From an uncultured Lachnospiraceae bacterium (GTDB taxonomy: Bacteria > Bacillota_A > Clostridia > Lachnospirales > Lachnospiraceae), in assembly GCA_910577835.1 (NCBI GenBank), contig CAJTOU010000018.1, positions 1-60,116 of the forward strand: a stretch of 60,116 bases of DNA, given 5' to 3'. A program made the translations under genes and the position numbers. Each line of letters begins with the position of its first letter. Position 1 is the first letter of the stretch. This document shows positions 16,265-25,175 of this stretch, piece by piece. A model generated the notes under the pieces. It was not told the origin of the DNA. It made no database searches and saw only the letters and a list, made by a program, of their open reading frames with translations.

Positions 16265-17233
16265 TTACCCTTTTCTTTCCTGTATAAACTCCAGCACTTC
16301 TTCTTTCTCCGGCATAACTTTAAGCGCCCCTTTTCTTGTTGTAATAATCGAAGACGCCGCATTTGCAAATTCCAGCATTTTCTTCAGCTTCTGTGTGTCC
16401 ATTCCATCCAGGCCATTCTCCAGAACTCCGTTTAAAACACACGCCATAAAAGTATCTCCGGCACCTGTCGTCTCAATCGTATTTTCATTTAAAAACGGCG
16501 CATGTTCTACCCGATTTCCTTTATAATAAGCCCTGCTGCCCATTTTTCCCATTGTAGCGCAGATAAGCGGCGTATGAAATTCTTCCTGAATCCTTGTAAC
16601 ACCCTCGTCAATATCCGATACTCCTGTAAAAAACTCAATCTCATCGTCGGAAATCTTCAAAATATCACACTGGCTGATTCCATATGCAATCTTCTCCTTC
16701 GCAATATCCAGACTTTTCCACAGAGGCGGGCGCAGATTCGGGTCAAAAGAAAGAATTGCTCCTGCCTTTTTTGCCGTTTCTATCGCCTTTTTTGTTGCCT
16801 TTTCCACTCCGTCATCCGTCATTGACAGACTGCCAAAATGAAAAATACGGGTATTTTCCAGTATTGAAATATCAATATCCTCCTCCAAAAGCATCATATC
16901 TGCTCCCGGATTGCGGTAAAATGAAAAGCTGCGGTCCCCGTCCGAAGCAGTATGCACAAATGCCAGCGTTGTAGGAACCCCCTCGTCTGCAATCAAATTT
17001 CCTGTATCAATTCCCTGCTCTGCCACAACAGCCCGAAGCATTTCTCCAAAAGAATCCTTTCCCACCTTTCCAATAAAGGCGGTTCTTTTTCCAAGGCGCT
17101 GCAGCATTGACAAAACATTGCATGGCGCGCCTCCCGGATTCGCTTCAAACAAGGTATTTCTCTGAGTGCTTTTACCATTTTCTGTAAAATCCACCAGCAA
17201 TTCACCCAAAGCGACAACATCAAATTTCTGCAT
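16265..17233 (-). CDS. PfkB-family carbohydrate kinase, probable fructokinase
   Basis: 322 aa from the ATG at 17233, with GGGAGG upstream; the longer TTG form would include the binding site. It shows the ribokinase fold: N-terminal FDVVALGELLVDFTENG, PGGAPCNVLSMLQRLG (signature 1), FDPNLRPPLW near 175 and the C-terminal anion hole ETTGAGDTFMACVLNGVL (signature 2), with the catalytic Asp in GAGD. Position next to a GH32 beta-fructosidase and the FDPNLRPPLW signature favour fructose phosphorylation to fructose 6-phosphate. Same operon, 46 nt after GH32. Confidence 0.88.
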   Translation of the reverse strand: MQKFDVVALGELLVDFTENGKSTQRNTLFEANPGGAPCNVLSMLQRLGKRTAFIGKVGKDSFGEMLRAVVAEQGIDTGNLIADEGVPTTLAFVHTASDGDRSFSFYRNPGADMMLLEEDIDISILENTRIFHFGSLSMTDDGVEKATKKAIETAKKAGAILSFDPNLRPPLWKSLDIAKEKIAYGISQCDILKISDDEIEFFTGVSDIDEGVTRIQEEFHTPLICATMGKMGSRAYYKGNRVEHAPFLNENTIETTGAGDTFMACVLNGVLENGLDGMDTQKLKKMLEFANAASSIITTRKGALKVMPEKEEVLEFIQERKG

Positions 17234-17279
17234 TTTAAAAAATCCTCCCTTCAAACCAGTAAATCAAAATCAGTTAAAA

Positions 17280-18782
17280 TTAATCTTCCTCAGTTACCAA
17301 GTCATATTTTACCACATCCATCGTTACATTTCCATCTGCAAAAAATGAAATTCCGTCTATTTTTGGGTCTGTATATAAAGTGGCAGACATTACCTGCTCC
17401 CCGTCGTTTACAAAAATCTCCACACTGAAGCGGTCAAGAATGATTCTTAATTTCAGTTCTCCGTCAGAGCTGTCCACCAGACTGCGCCTCTGATGCACAA
17501 TCGCTCTTCTTGTGCCCGAAAACTTTCTGTCTACTTTTAGAATAGATTCCAGCGGGCGAAAACTTATCGCTGTATGATATGTATCATTCTGTGCAAAACG
17601 GACTGCAAATTTTTGATATAGCTTCTCTTTATCTTCTGCGCGAAGCGTCAATTCCATATCAATCCTTCTTCCATTGATTCCGTCCAGACGGGTAATACCG
17701 GAAAATGTTACATTTTTATGAACCACCTTATTGCGCCGCAGCTCATCCAGTTCTCTGACCGGTCTCTGATACAGTCTTCCATTTTTGATAGACAGCTCTC
17801 TTGGAAGGCTCATCTGTCCAAACCACAGACGTTCCTCCGGCGCGGAGAGATTTGTCGCATCCCAGTTCTGCATCCACCCAATCATGATTCTGCGTCCGTC
17901 TGGAGCCAGCATTGTCTGTGGAGCATAGAAATCAATACCATAATCAACCGACTGATTTTTCTGTTCCGTAAAATCTCCTGTCTTCTCATTATATTCCCCA
18001 ATCAGACAGAGTGTCCCGTTTCCATTATGATACTCAAATCCCTGCGGCAGCATATCCTGCGGACTGGTCAAAAGCACCCACTTTCCGTCAAGCTGGAAGA
18101 AATCAGGACATTCCCACATCCTTCCAAACCGGTGATTATTTGACACTAATATTTTCTGAAACTCCCAGTGAAAACCGTCTTCACTGTGAAACAGCAAAAC
18201 CTGACCGTCTCCGTCTGTTCGGCAGTTTCCTACAACACAATTGTAGGTTCCGTTTGTATTCTGCCACATCTTGGGGTCTCTAAAATCAAACCTGCTGCTT
18301 CCCTCCGGCAAATCTGTTTCGTCAAGCACAGGATTCGCTTCATATTTTTCATAATCCACGCCGTCTCCCACAGCAAGACACTGTGTCTGGATATCACGGA
18401 CTATCGTATTTGTCTGATGTTCCCTGCGCACTCCTGTATACATCAGAAGCTGCCTGCCGTCCGGAAGTGTAAGCGCGCTGCCGGAAAAACATCCTCCGTC
18501 TCCGTCATAATCTTCGTCTGGAGCCAGCACCGCAGGAAGATATTCCCAGTGAAGCAGGTCTGAGCTTACGGCATGCCCCCAGTGCATTGGCCCCCATTTT
18601 GTTTCATATGGGTTGTACTGATAAAACATATGATATTTTCCATTATAATAAGAAAATCCATTTGGGTCATTCATCCAGCCTGTACGTGTAGATAAATGAA
18701 ACGCAGGACGTTCCTCTTTCTTGATTAACTTTTCAGAAGCCTCTTCATATTTTCGCGCTTCACGCAATATTTGACTTGTCAT
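17280..18782 (-). CDS. Glycoside hydrolase family 32 beta-fructosidase (sucrose/sucrose-6-phosphate hydrolase type)
   Basis: 500 aa, cytoplasmic. All three catalytic acids of GH32 are visible: the nucleophile Asp in GWMNDPNGFSYYNG near residue 38, the stabiliser in FDFRDPKMW near 165 and the acid/base Glu in RMWECPDFFQLDG near 222. The C-terminal 140 residues form the beta-sandwich domain. It hydrolyses terminal fructose from sucrose, sucrose 6-phosphate or short fructans. Because the import genes here are ABC-type rather than PTS, the natural substrate is probably unphosphorylated. AGGAGG precedes the ATG. Confidence 0.92.
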   Translation of the reverse strand: MTSQILREARKYEEASEKLIKKEERPAFHLSTRTGWMNDPNGFSYYNGKYHMFYQYNPYETKWGPMHWGHAVSSDLLHWEYLPAVLAPDEDYDGDGGCFSGSALTLPDGRQLLMYTGVRREHQTNTIVRDIQTQCLAVGDGVDYEKYEANPVLDETDLPEGSSRFDFRDPKMWQNTNGTYNCVVGNCRTDGDGQVLLFHSEDGFHWEFQKILVSNNHRFGRMWECPDFFQLDGKWVLLTSPQDMLPQGFEYHNGNGTLCLIGEYNEKTGDFTEQKNQSVDYGIDFYAPQTMLAPDGRRIMIGWMQNWDATNLSAPEERLWFGQMSLPRELSIKNGRLYQRPVRELDELRRNKVVHKNVTFSGITRLDGINGRRIDMELTLRAEDKEKLYQKFAVRFAQNDTYHTAISFRPLESILKVDRKFSGTRRAIVHQRRSLVDSSDGELKLRIILDRFSVEIFVNDGEQVMSATLYTDPKIDGISFFADGNVTMDVVKYDLVTEED

Positions 18783-18800
18783 TTTTACCTCCTACATCTT

Positions 18801-18856
18801 ATTTCAGGAACTGCTGCATTTATTTCTGCTGTTTTTTTACACAGCAGTCCTGAAAT
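18801..18856 (-). other. Intercistronic hairpin between solute-binding protein and GH32 genes
   Basis: ATTTCAGGAACTGCTG pairs with CAGCAGTCCTGAAAT across a 25-nt loop. There is no T tract afterwards and GH32 starts 19 nt beyond it. Such hairpins often protect the 3' end of highly expressed solute-binding protein mRNA or partly terminate, lowering downstream expression. Function is inferred from position. Confidence 0.55.
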
Positions 18857-18868
18857 AAATTTTTTACA

Positions 18869-20566
18869 TTATTTTTCCTGCTTCGCCTCCATATAACGGT
18901 CATATGCGTTCTGGTAAACTTCCAGCAGTTCTTTCATACCGCACTTATCATTCAGCCTATCAATATAGTTGTTCCATTCAGAATCGCTAGGTCCGCCCTC
19001 CTTGAGCCATAAACCTTCCTGTTCAGATACACTGCTTTCAAAGTCCGTCTTATACCTGTCGATTACATCCAGTTCCTCTTCTGTATATACACAGTCTACC
19101 GGATAAGTAATGGTATTGTCAACATATGGCATCCAAAAATTGTATAAATCTTCCAGTCTTTCAATCGCGCGCGGCTCCATTTTAAATGTTGTGTTATAAT
19201 AATCGCTAAGAATCAGTTTTGGTCCATGTACTTCACTTTCACTTTTTAACTCACCGGCACTCTTTCCAAATTTGTCCTTTGCCTCTTCATCCGAAATACT
19301 ATTCCACACACCGTTTTCATCTTTGTCTATAAAATAGGTTCCAATCGGTCCATACTGCAATTGCATTACATTCTCCGGCTCATACCACTGGTCAAAAAAC
19401 TTCAGCAGATTCGCAGGACTCTTGCATGCGCTTGTAACACTTAAACTGCCGCTGTTTGCAGCTCCTCCAGTACGTACTGTTACGTTGTGTGTACCATCAG
19501 GGCCGTCTAATATCGGAAGAAATACATAATCCTTAGCATAATCTCCCATAAGCTCCTCAATATACCACCATGTAGATACGCCTACATATCCCTGCGAACA
19601 TTTCGAAATCAACTGTGTATCGCTCTGGCTGAACATTTCTATATCCATAAGGCCTTCTGCATACCAGTCATGGAAATAGGTTATCGCTTTGCGGTACTTA
19701 TCCGAAGCACAGATAAACTCAACCTTTCCATCAGGATTCAACACCAAATCATTGATTACGTCATTTGGCCAGTTTGTAAATCCAAAGCCTGCATAGAAAA
19801 TATTCTGTCCCCAGCACCACTGGTCAAAACCTGTACTCATAGGAATTGTGGTTCCCTTGTCATTTCCGTAATATTTTGCACTCATATCATTATCCTTAAA
19901 CGCCTTCAAAGCTGTATGCAGTTCATCTAACGTTGTCGGCACTTCAAGTCCCAAATCGTCCAGCCATGCTTTATTAATCATGCTGAACTGCGGAATGGTA
20001 TAAATACTGTAATCCTCTTCTTTTCCAATACCCGCGGTTCCCATTTTTTCTGCTGCTGGAAGACCGTAGATACAGCCGTCGTTCATGGTAATCGCGCTTC
20101 GGATATCTGGATTCTCCTCAAGAATCTTTGTCAGATTCGGCATATACTCCTCTGTCAGATACGGAGTCAAATCAATAAAGGCACCGTCGCTTCCATAGGT
20201 TGTAATGTCATAATTGTTAAAACCAACTCCAAGAAACGCATCTGGAAGCTGTCTGCCTGCGATACGGATATTTACCTGTTCGCCAAGGGAATCACTCATA
20301 ACATTCCACTTGATTTTGATACCTGCCTTTTCCTGCATTTCTTTCAAAACCTCGTTGTTGTCATATCCCTTGCTCAATGCGCTGATACTGCCCATAATGG
20401 TAAATTCTGTCTGCGATGTATCTGTATTTGCAACACCCGGTTCCATAATATACTGTTCCTGCTTATTGCACGCCGTCATCGGAAGTACAAGTCCGGTCGC
20501 TAATATACATGAAACGAATTTTTTCCACATCTTCAATTTCATCATCTCCTTCTTCCTGAATCTCAT
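18869..20566 (-). CDS. Lipoprotein solute-binding protein of an ABC sugar transporter
   Basis: 565 aa, a size typical of LplA/aldouronate-type binding proteins of Clostridia. The N-terminus has a lysine-rich stretch, a hydrophobic segment and a lipobox (LPMTAC, Cys near residue 33), so it is tethered to the outer face of the membrane. The start shares one base with the permease stop (TAATG), suggesting coupled translation; starts a few codons later near AAGGAG are possible. The mature part has the acidic, aromatic-rich composition of sugar binders (FNNYDITTYGSDGAFIDLTP, WWYIEELMGDYAKDYVF). Genes for GH32 and fructokinase directly downstream suggest a fructose-containing ligand. Confidence 0.88.
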   Translation of the reverse strand: MRFRKKEMMKLKMWKKFVSCILATGLVLPMTACNKQEQYIMEPGVANTDTSQTEFTIMGSISALSKGYDNNEVLKEMQEKAGIKIKWNVMSDSLGEQVNIRIAGRQLPDAFLGVGFNNYDITTYGSDGAFIDLTPYLTEEYMPNLTKILEENPDIRSAITMNDGCIYGLPAAEKMGTAGIGKEEDYSIYTIPQFSMINKAWLDDLGLEVPTTLDELHTALKAFKDNDMSAKYYGNDKGTTIPMSTGFDQWCWGQNIFYAGFGFTNWPNDVINDLVLNPDGKVEFICASDKYRKAITYFHDWYAEGLMDIEMFSQSDTQLISKCSQGYVGVSTWWYIEELMGDYAKDYVFLPILDGPDGTHNVTVRTGGAANSGSLSVTSACKSPANLLKFFDQWYEPENVMQLQYGPIGTYFIDKDENGVWNSISDEEAKDKFGKSAGELKSESEVHGPKLILSDYYNTTFKMEPRAIERLEDLYNFWMPYVDNTITYPVDCVYTEEELDVIDRYKTDFESSVSEQEGLWLKEGGPSDSEWNNYIDRLNDKCGMKELLEVYQNAYDRYMEAKQEK

Positions 20567-21474
20567 TAGCCTTTTACTGCGCCCGCCATAAATCCCTTTT
20601 CAAAATACTTCTGTACAAACGGATAAATCACAAGCATCGGTGCAGCCGCTACAATAATAGATGAAAACTTAATCATCTCTGTCAATTTGTTCAGCTCTGC
20701 ATAACCGCCGGAAATCGTACTTGCCTGGCTTGCGCTTGCCGAACTTTTAATCAGGATATTTCTAAGTACCAGAGGAAGCGGAGCATTTTCCTCTCCCGGC
20801 AGATAAATCAGTGCCGTAAACCAGTCATTCCAGTAGGCAACCATGCTGAATACCACCATAACCGCCATAATCGAACGACTCAGAGGAACTACAATTTTGA
20901 TAAAGGTGGTCCATTTCGAAGCTCCGTCTATCTCCGCCGCCTCAATCATTTCCTGTGGAATACTGTGTTCAAAGAAGTTGCGGACAATAATCATGTTGCC
21001 TACCGCAACTCCGCCTGGAAGAAACAGCGCCCACATGCTGTCAATTAAGCCTGTATCTCTGACAATTAAGTAGGTAGGTATCAGTCCGCCTCCAAAATAC
21101 ATTGTAATGATAAAGAAAATACTTAAAAATTTTCTTCCCGGTAGCTCCTTAATGCTTAGAGGATATGCTGCGAGATACACCATAATAACCGAAAAGGCAG
21201 TTCCTATGATGGTGTATTTTATACTGTTCAGATAACCAGTAATAATTTTTTTATCTGCAAATACCGCTTTATATCCGTCTAATGTAAATCCGCTCGGAAA
21301 CAGAAATGTTTTTCCTGCGTATACATCATATGGATTTGAGACAGAAGCAATCAGCACATAATAAAGCGGATATGCAACCAAAAGTACAATTACAAGGCAA
21401 ATCACTACAAGAATAATATCGCTGGTTTTATCCGATAAGCCATGTAACTGTCCAGCTTTTTTCTTATTTCCCAT
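20566..21474 (-). CDS. ABC sugar transporter permease, LplC/CUT1 type
   Basis: 302 aa; the ATG at 21474 has AGGAGG 6 nt upstream. Six hydrophobic segments, and the EAA loop that docks the ATPase reads IPQEMIEAAEIDGASKWTTF near residue 185. It pairs with the permease encoded just upstream (gap 10 nt). No ATPase gene is present in the operon, as is usual for this subfamily, where a shared MsmK-like ATPase encoded elsewhere serves several systems. Confidence 0.9.
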   Translation of the reverse strand: MGNKKKAGQLHGLSDKTSDIILVVICLVIVLLVAYPLYYVLIASVSNPYDVYAGKTFLFPSGFTLDGYKAVFADKKIITGYLNSIKYTIIGTAFSVIMVYLAAYPLSIKELPGRKFLSIFFIITMYFGGGLIPTYLIVRDTGLIDSMWALFLPGGVAVGNMIIVRNFFEHSIPQEMIEAAEIDGASKWTTFIKIVVPLSRSIMAVMVVFSMVAYWNDWFTALIYLPGEENAPLPLVLRNILIKSSASASQASTISGGYAELNKLTEMIKFSSIIVAAAPMLVIYPFVQKYFEKGFMAGAVKG

Positions 21475-21484
21475 GTCGCACCTC

Positions 21485-22423
21485 CTATACAAAGCTTACA
21501 TCTTCTGAAATCTTGCTTGTTATCTTATTCACAACGATAAGCAACACGATATTGACGACAGTATTAAACAAACCTACCGCCGTAGAATAGCTGTATTTCG
21601 CATGTTCAATACCCTGCTGATACACATACACCGCAATTACGTCACTGGTTGCCTTATTTAAATCTGTCTGAAGCAGGAATACCTTTTCAAATCCCACATT
21701 CATCAAGTTACCTGCGCTCATAATCAACATCAGCACAATCTGTGGTACAAGCTCCGGCAAATCAATATAGCGGATTCTCTGGAACATAGACGCTCCGTCA
21801 ATCTTTGCCGCCTCATAATGAGAGGTGTCGATATTTGCCAGCGTAGCCATATACACGATAATTCCCCAGCCTGCGTCCTGCCAGATACCAGACGCAATAT
21901 AAATAGTTCGGAATGCGTCGGACTCTGTAAGAAAATCAATGCTGGTTCCTGCAATCAGATTAATTAAACCGCCTGAAGGACTTAAAAAAACACGTAACAT
22001 ACCACATACAACCATAATTGAAATAAAGTGTGGTGCATACAAAATGGTCTGCACTGTTCTTTTAAATTTATTGAAGCGAAGCTGATTAATCAGCAGCGCC
22101 AGAATAATTGGAATCGGAAAACTCCAAAGCAGACTGTAAAAGCTTAATAATACTGTATTTTTTATCATTCTAAGACAATTCGGCGAGCTGAAAAATCTCA
22201 CAAACCATTTCATACCTACCCAGTCGCTGTCCCACATGCCCCGGACGGATTTGTAATCGCGGAACGCTATCTGAATGCCGTACATTGGTATGTACTTATA
22301 GATAATGGTCAGTACGACAGGAATCAGAAGCATTAAATACAACTGCCAGTATGCACCCATACGTTCCAACAGCGTTTTTTGTTTGATACTGTTTGCTGGA
22401 ACCGCTGTTTTTAACTTACTCAT
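21485..22423 (-). CDS. ABC sugar transporter permease, LplB type
   Basis: 312 aa with GGAAGGAGAG before the ATG. First gene of the operon. It has an N-terminal cytoplasmic stretch, six membrane segments, the subfamily opening IPMYGIQIAFRDYKSVRGMW and an EAA loop HYEAAKIDGASMFQRIRYID near residue 205. It forms a heterodimer with the next permease. Transcription should start at the promoter at 22571-22599 with a LacI-type operator just after it. Confidence 0.9.
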   Translation of the reverse strand: MSKLKTAVPANSIKQKTLLERMGAYWQLYLMLLIPVVLTIIYKYIPMYGIQIAFRDYKSVRGMWDSDWVGMKWFVRFFSSPNCLRMIKNTVLLSFYSLLWSFPIPIILALLINQLRFNKFKRTVQTILYAPHFISIMVVCGMLRVFLSPSGGLINLIAGTSIDFLTESDAFRTIYIASGIWQDAGWGIIVYMATLANIDTSHYEAAKIDGASMFQRIRYIDLPELVPQIVLMLIMSAGNLMNVGFEKVFLLQTDLNKATSDVIAVYVYQQGIEHAKYSYSTAVGLFNTVVNIVLLIVVNKITSKISEDVSFV

Positions 22424-22537
22424 ATAATCTCTCCTTCCTCATTATACACCGTCAGTCAGAATCACGTTCTGTACTTCCGGCAGATTTTTTTGGCAGCCAG
22501 CCGGCCGTTTCTGTCTGCTCAGCGTTTTAAAACCACT

Positions 22538-22551
22538 CTTTTCATGAAACG
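22538..22551. promoter_or_regulatory. LacI-type operator in the leader of the transport operon
   Basis: A near-perfect palindrome centred on TTTCATGAAA, flanked by C.../...CG. It lies about 25-30 nt downstream of the -10 of the minus-strand promoter, a position suited to roadblock repression. The same core occurs at 22692-22705. Confidence 0.6.
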
Positions 22552-22570
22552 TTATTTTATCGCTGCGATA

Positions 22571-22599
22571 AAGATAGCATTATTTTTATTTTTCGTCAA
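22571..22599 (-). promoter_or_regulatory. Promoter of the fructoside transport operon
   Basis: TTGACG (22599-22594), a 17-bp spacer and TATCTT (22576-22571). It is followed by an operator-like palindrome and then the permease gene 150 nt downstream. Confidence 0.6.
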
Positions 22600-22691
22600 G
22601 TATTTTCTCTATATTTTTTGTGGATTTTTACTTTTTTATCTATTTTTCACAAAGAAAATATAGGAATTTTGTATACTTTTACTTTATGTAT

Positions 22692-22705
22692 CGTTTCATG
22701 AAATT
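22692..22705. promoter_or_regulatory. Second LacI-type operator, upstream of the regulator promoter
   Basis: CGTTTCATGAAATT, with the same TTTCATGAAA core as 22538-22551, ending 15 bp before the -35 of the regulator's promoter. The two sites are about 154 bp apart, so looping between them is conceivable. Confidence 0.55.
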
Positions 22706-22719
22706 TTATGAAAATTCAC

Positions 22720-22748
22720 TTTACAAAATCAAAAAAAAGCACTATAAT
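22720..22748 (+). promoter_or_regulatory. Promoter of the LacI-family regulator gene
   Basis: TTTACA (22720-22725), a 17-bp spacer and TATAAT (22743-22748). Start of transcription would be near 22755, placing the tandem repeats in the untranslated leader. Confidence 0.65.
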
Positions 22749-22774
22749 AAGTTTTATAGTGAAAGGTTTCATGT

Positions 22775-22876
22775 AATAAGTTTCATATAGTAATAAGTTT
22801 CGTATAGTAATAAGTTTCATATAATAATAAGTTTCATATAGTAATGAATTTCATATAGTAATGAATTTATGTAATT
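22775..22876 (+). repeat. Six tandem 17-bp repeats carrying operator half-sites
   Basis: Six head-to-tail units of AATAAGTTTCATATAGT begin at 22775, 22792, 22809, 22826, 22843 and 22860. Units 1 and 4 are identical, 2 and 3 differ by one base, 5 by two, and 6 is degenerate. Each of the first four contains GTTTCAT or GTTTCGT, which equals half of the palindromic operator found nearby. The array fills the leader between promoter and ribosome binding site of the regulator gene. It could bind the regulator cooperatively or act as an RNA leader; repeat-number variation by slippage is possible. Confidence 0.9.
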
Positions 22877-22906
22877 AAATTTACAGAAAGAAAGAGGTAA
22901 TGTTTT

Positions 22907-23914
22907 ATGAGAAATAAAAATTCTGCTCCTACCATGAAAGACGTGGCGTTGGAAGCAAACGTCGCACTGGGTACAGTTTCCAAAGTAATTAACGGACTGC
23001 CCGTAGGAGAATCCTATCGCATTCGTGTTGAGGAGGCGGTTAAAAAACTGAATTATCAGGTCAACAGCTATGCTCAGGGGCTAAAGGCAAGCAAAACCTA
23101 TACAGTTGCGGTTCTTATGCCAAATACGCTGCATCCGTATTTCGCATGGCTTACTTATGAAATCAACCTTTCATTATTAAAAAGAAAATATCGAATGCTG
23201 CTCTGCTGTACTGATTACAACCACGGCGCAGAACAGGAATATGTCACCATGGCGCAGCAGAATAAAGTAGACGGAATCATTGGACTGACCTATAATCCGG
23301 ATTTACAGATTGGCGAGAATATTCCCTTTGTTTCCATAGACCGCTCTATGGGCTCTCACAGTCCCTGTATTGCCAGTGATAATTTTGCCGGCGGACAGAT
23401 GGCTGCCGAAAAGCTTGCAGACCTTGGCTGCAAAAATGTTGCCTTTCTGCGCATTGGTTCTTCACTTGACAACGAGCCAAACAAACGAAAAGCCGGTTTT
23501 GAAAACGAATGTCTGGCGAGAAATCTGCAATATACTTCAAAAATCCTGTGGGACGGAGATTCTTTAGATGAATTTGAGTTTTTTCTCACAGAGCATATGC
23601 ACAATGGAAAACTTGATTTTGACGGACTTTTCTGCGGGACAGATGTGGTTGCCTACCGCATTCTCAAAATATTAAAGAAATTGAATGTGAAGGTTCCCGA
23701 TGATGTACAGGTTATTGGCTTTGACGGTATCCGAAATATTAATGAGAGTGATTATATCTGCTCTACGATTGTACAGCCTGTCCATGATATTGCTGAAATG
23801 TGTGTAGAGCTTTTACTTCAGGAAAACATGGCGTCAAAGCCTCCTCTTGTGTGTCTTCCGGTTTCTTATTTATATGGAGGAACCACAAAAGAAATACCGG
23901 AAAAGGAGGAATGA
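22907..23914 (+). CDS. LacI-family transcriptional regulator of the fructoside locus
   Basis: 335 aa. Residues 10-55 are the LacI helix-turn-helix and hinge helix (TMKDVALEANVALGTVSKVI, VNSYAQGLKASKT). Residues 65-330 form the periplasmic-binding-protein-like effector domain (VAVLMPNTLHPYFAWLTYEI, VIGFDGIRN). It is divergent from the transport operon and probably represses both directions through the TTTCATGAAA palindromes, being released by a sugar or sugar phosphate. AGAGG precedes the ATG. Its stop overlaps the leader of the next gene. Confidence 0.9.
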   Translation: MRNKNSAPTMKDVALEANVALGTVSKVINGLPVGESYRIRVEEAVKKLNYQVNSYAQGLKASKTYTVAVLMPNTLHPYFAWLTYEINLSLLKRKYRMLLCCTDYNHGAEQEYVTMAQQNKVDGIIGLTYNPDLQIGENIPFVSIDRSMGSHSPCIASDNFAGGQMAAEKLADLGCKNVAFLRIGSSLDNEPNKRKAGFENECLARNLQYTSKILWDGDSLDEFEFFLTEHMHNGKLDFDGLFCGTDVVAYRILKILKKLNVKVPDDVQVIGFDGIRNINESDYICSTIVQPVHDIAEMCVELLLQENMASKPPLVCLPVSYLYGGTTKEIPEKEE

Positions 23915-23919
23915 TTTTT

Positions 23920-24582
23920 ATGAAAAACTGGTGGTATTATTATAAATGGTATGTTATCTGTGGAGGTGTTCTTTTCTGTATTTCCATCCACCTTATCGGA
24001 AATGCTTTTGGCTGGTTTAAGAAAACTCCCGATATTCAAATCGCCTATATCGGTGAAACACGTCTGCCCGACGATACTGTTTCTGCCTTGGAAAACGCAT
24101 TTGCATATCTTGCCGGAGACTATAACCATGACGGTGAAACGCTGGTGCAGATAAATCAGTTTATAAAAGGAAGCCCAAATGATAAAGATGCAGATATAAT
24201 TTCTTACCGACAGGCTTTGACAATTGCCCTTATGGGCGATATTAATGACTGTGAAAGTTATTTTTTTCTAATGGAAAAGCCGGAGGAAGTACAAAAAGAA
24301 TTTCAGGTATTGGCAATGCCTGACGGAAGCTGTCCCGACGATACAGATTTTTCTTCAGAAGACAAGGTATTTCAGTGGAAATCCTGTGGGCTTTTATCAG
24401 AACTGGAACTTGGTAATTATACTACGACCGTTCTTGGCCAGACAGAATCCGGCAGCAATCAGGAGCTTTTATCGGATTTATATCTTGGACGGCGCTGCTT
24501 CTATAACAAAAAACAGACAAAGTATGCCGATAAATGCGGTCAGCTTTGGAATATTCTGCAAGGAGGACTGAATGGATTATGA
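23920..24582 (+). CDS. Hypothetical single-pass membrane protein
   Basis: 220 aa. The second ATG (23920) is chosen because GGAGG sits 10 nt upstream, whereas the first (23911) is only 1 nt from it. One membrane segment (residues 8-28, YVICGGVLFCISIHLIGNAF) follows an aromatic-rich start, then an extracytoplasmic domain. No family recognised, but similar short anchored proteins often accompany LplB/LplC sugar systems in Lachnospiraceae. It lies 5 nt after the regulator stop and overlaps the next start as ATGA, so it is translated from the same message. Confidence 0.65.
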   Translation: MKNWWYYYKWYVICGGVLFCISIHLIGNAFGWFKKTPDIQIAYIGETRLPDDTVSALENAFAYLAGDYNHDGETLVQINQFIKGSPNDKDADIISYRQALTIALMGDINDCESYFFLMEKPEEVQKEFQVLAMPDGSCPDDTDFSSEDKVFQWKSCGLLSELELGNYTTTVLGQTESGSNQELLSDLYLGRRCFYNKKQTKYADKCGQLWNILQGGLNGL

Positions 24583-25166
24583 AAAAAAGTAAAGTATTGT
24601 TTCCTGTCTGTCTGATATTATTTTTAACCGGATGCGCTTCTAAACCGCAGTCAGCAAAAGACGGGCAGAAATGGTCAGATGACTGGACTGTCATAGGAAC
24701 CAGTGTAGGCGTTGAAGCTTCGACAAAGCTAACGCTTCTTGACATCAAAGAAGGGCTGGCGGCTGACGGATTGTATTATGCCACATGGATTTCGGGCAAC
24801 TCTGTTTCTTATGAAAACAGTGAAGGTGATACCATAGATTTGTATGATGCCCAGTTGTATTTCCTTACAAACGAGGCTGTCAGTGAAAAAAAGGCAAAAG
24901 CAAGCTGTGCGGCATGGCTGGCGGCTGCAAAGGAAAATTATGAGATTCTTGCGGAAGATACCGTAAGCCTAGGCGGGCAGAACTACACACTGATTACATA
25001 TAACTGTATCAATGAGGACAATCCATATGCGCGCGGCGTATCCGCATTCGGTGTGTGTGAAACTACTGCTGTCTGCGCGGAGCTTGTCTGCGTTGAGGAC
25101 TATACGGAGGATTTGAAACCACTGCTGTCCGAGTTTTTAAACCATTGTCATTTTAAAGAAGATTAG
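24579..25166 (+). CDS. Hypothetical lipoprotein
   Basis: 195 aa. N-terminus MKKSKVLFPVCLILFLTGCA is a lipoprotein signal with the lipobox LTGC (Cys19). The mature protein is acidic, of unknown fold. It overlaps the upstream gene by 4 nt (ATGA), with AGGAGG 12 nt before the start. Family not recognised. As part of the regulator's operon it may sense or assist sugar uptake at the cell surface. Confidence 0.7.
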   Translation: MKKSKVLFPVCLILFLTGCASKPQSAKDGQKWSDDWTVIGTSVGVEASTKLTLLDIKEGLAADGLYYATWISGNSVSYENSEGDTIDLYDAQLYFLTNEAVSEKKAKASCAAWLAAAKENYEILAEDTVSLGGQNYTLITYNCINEDNPYARGVSAFGVCETTAVCAELVCVEDYTEDLKPLLSEFLNHCHFKED

Positions 25167-25175
25167 GAGGATTTT

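Noticed and set aside
22775..22876. Tandem repeats as a CRISPR array
   Set aside because: The units are adjacent with no spacers, only 17 bp long, and no cas gene is in the window.
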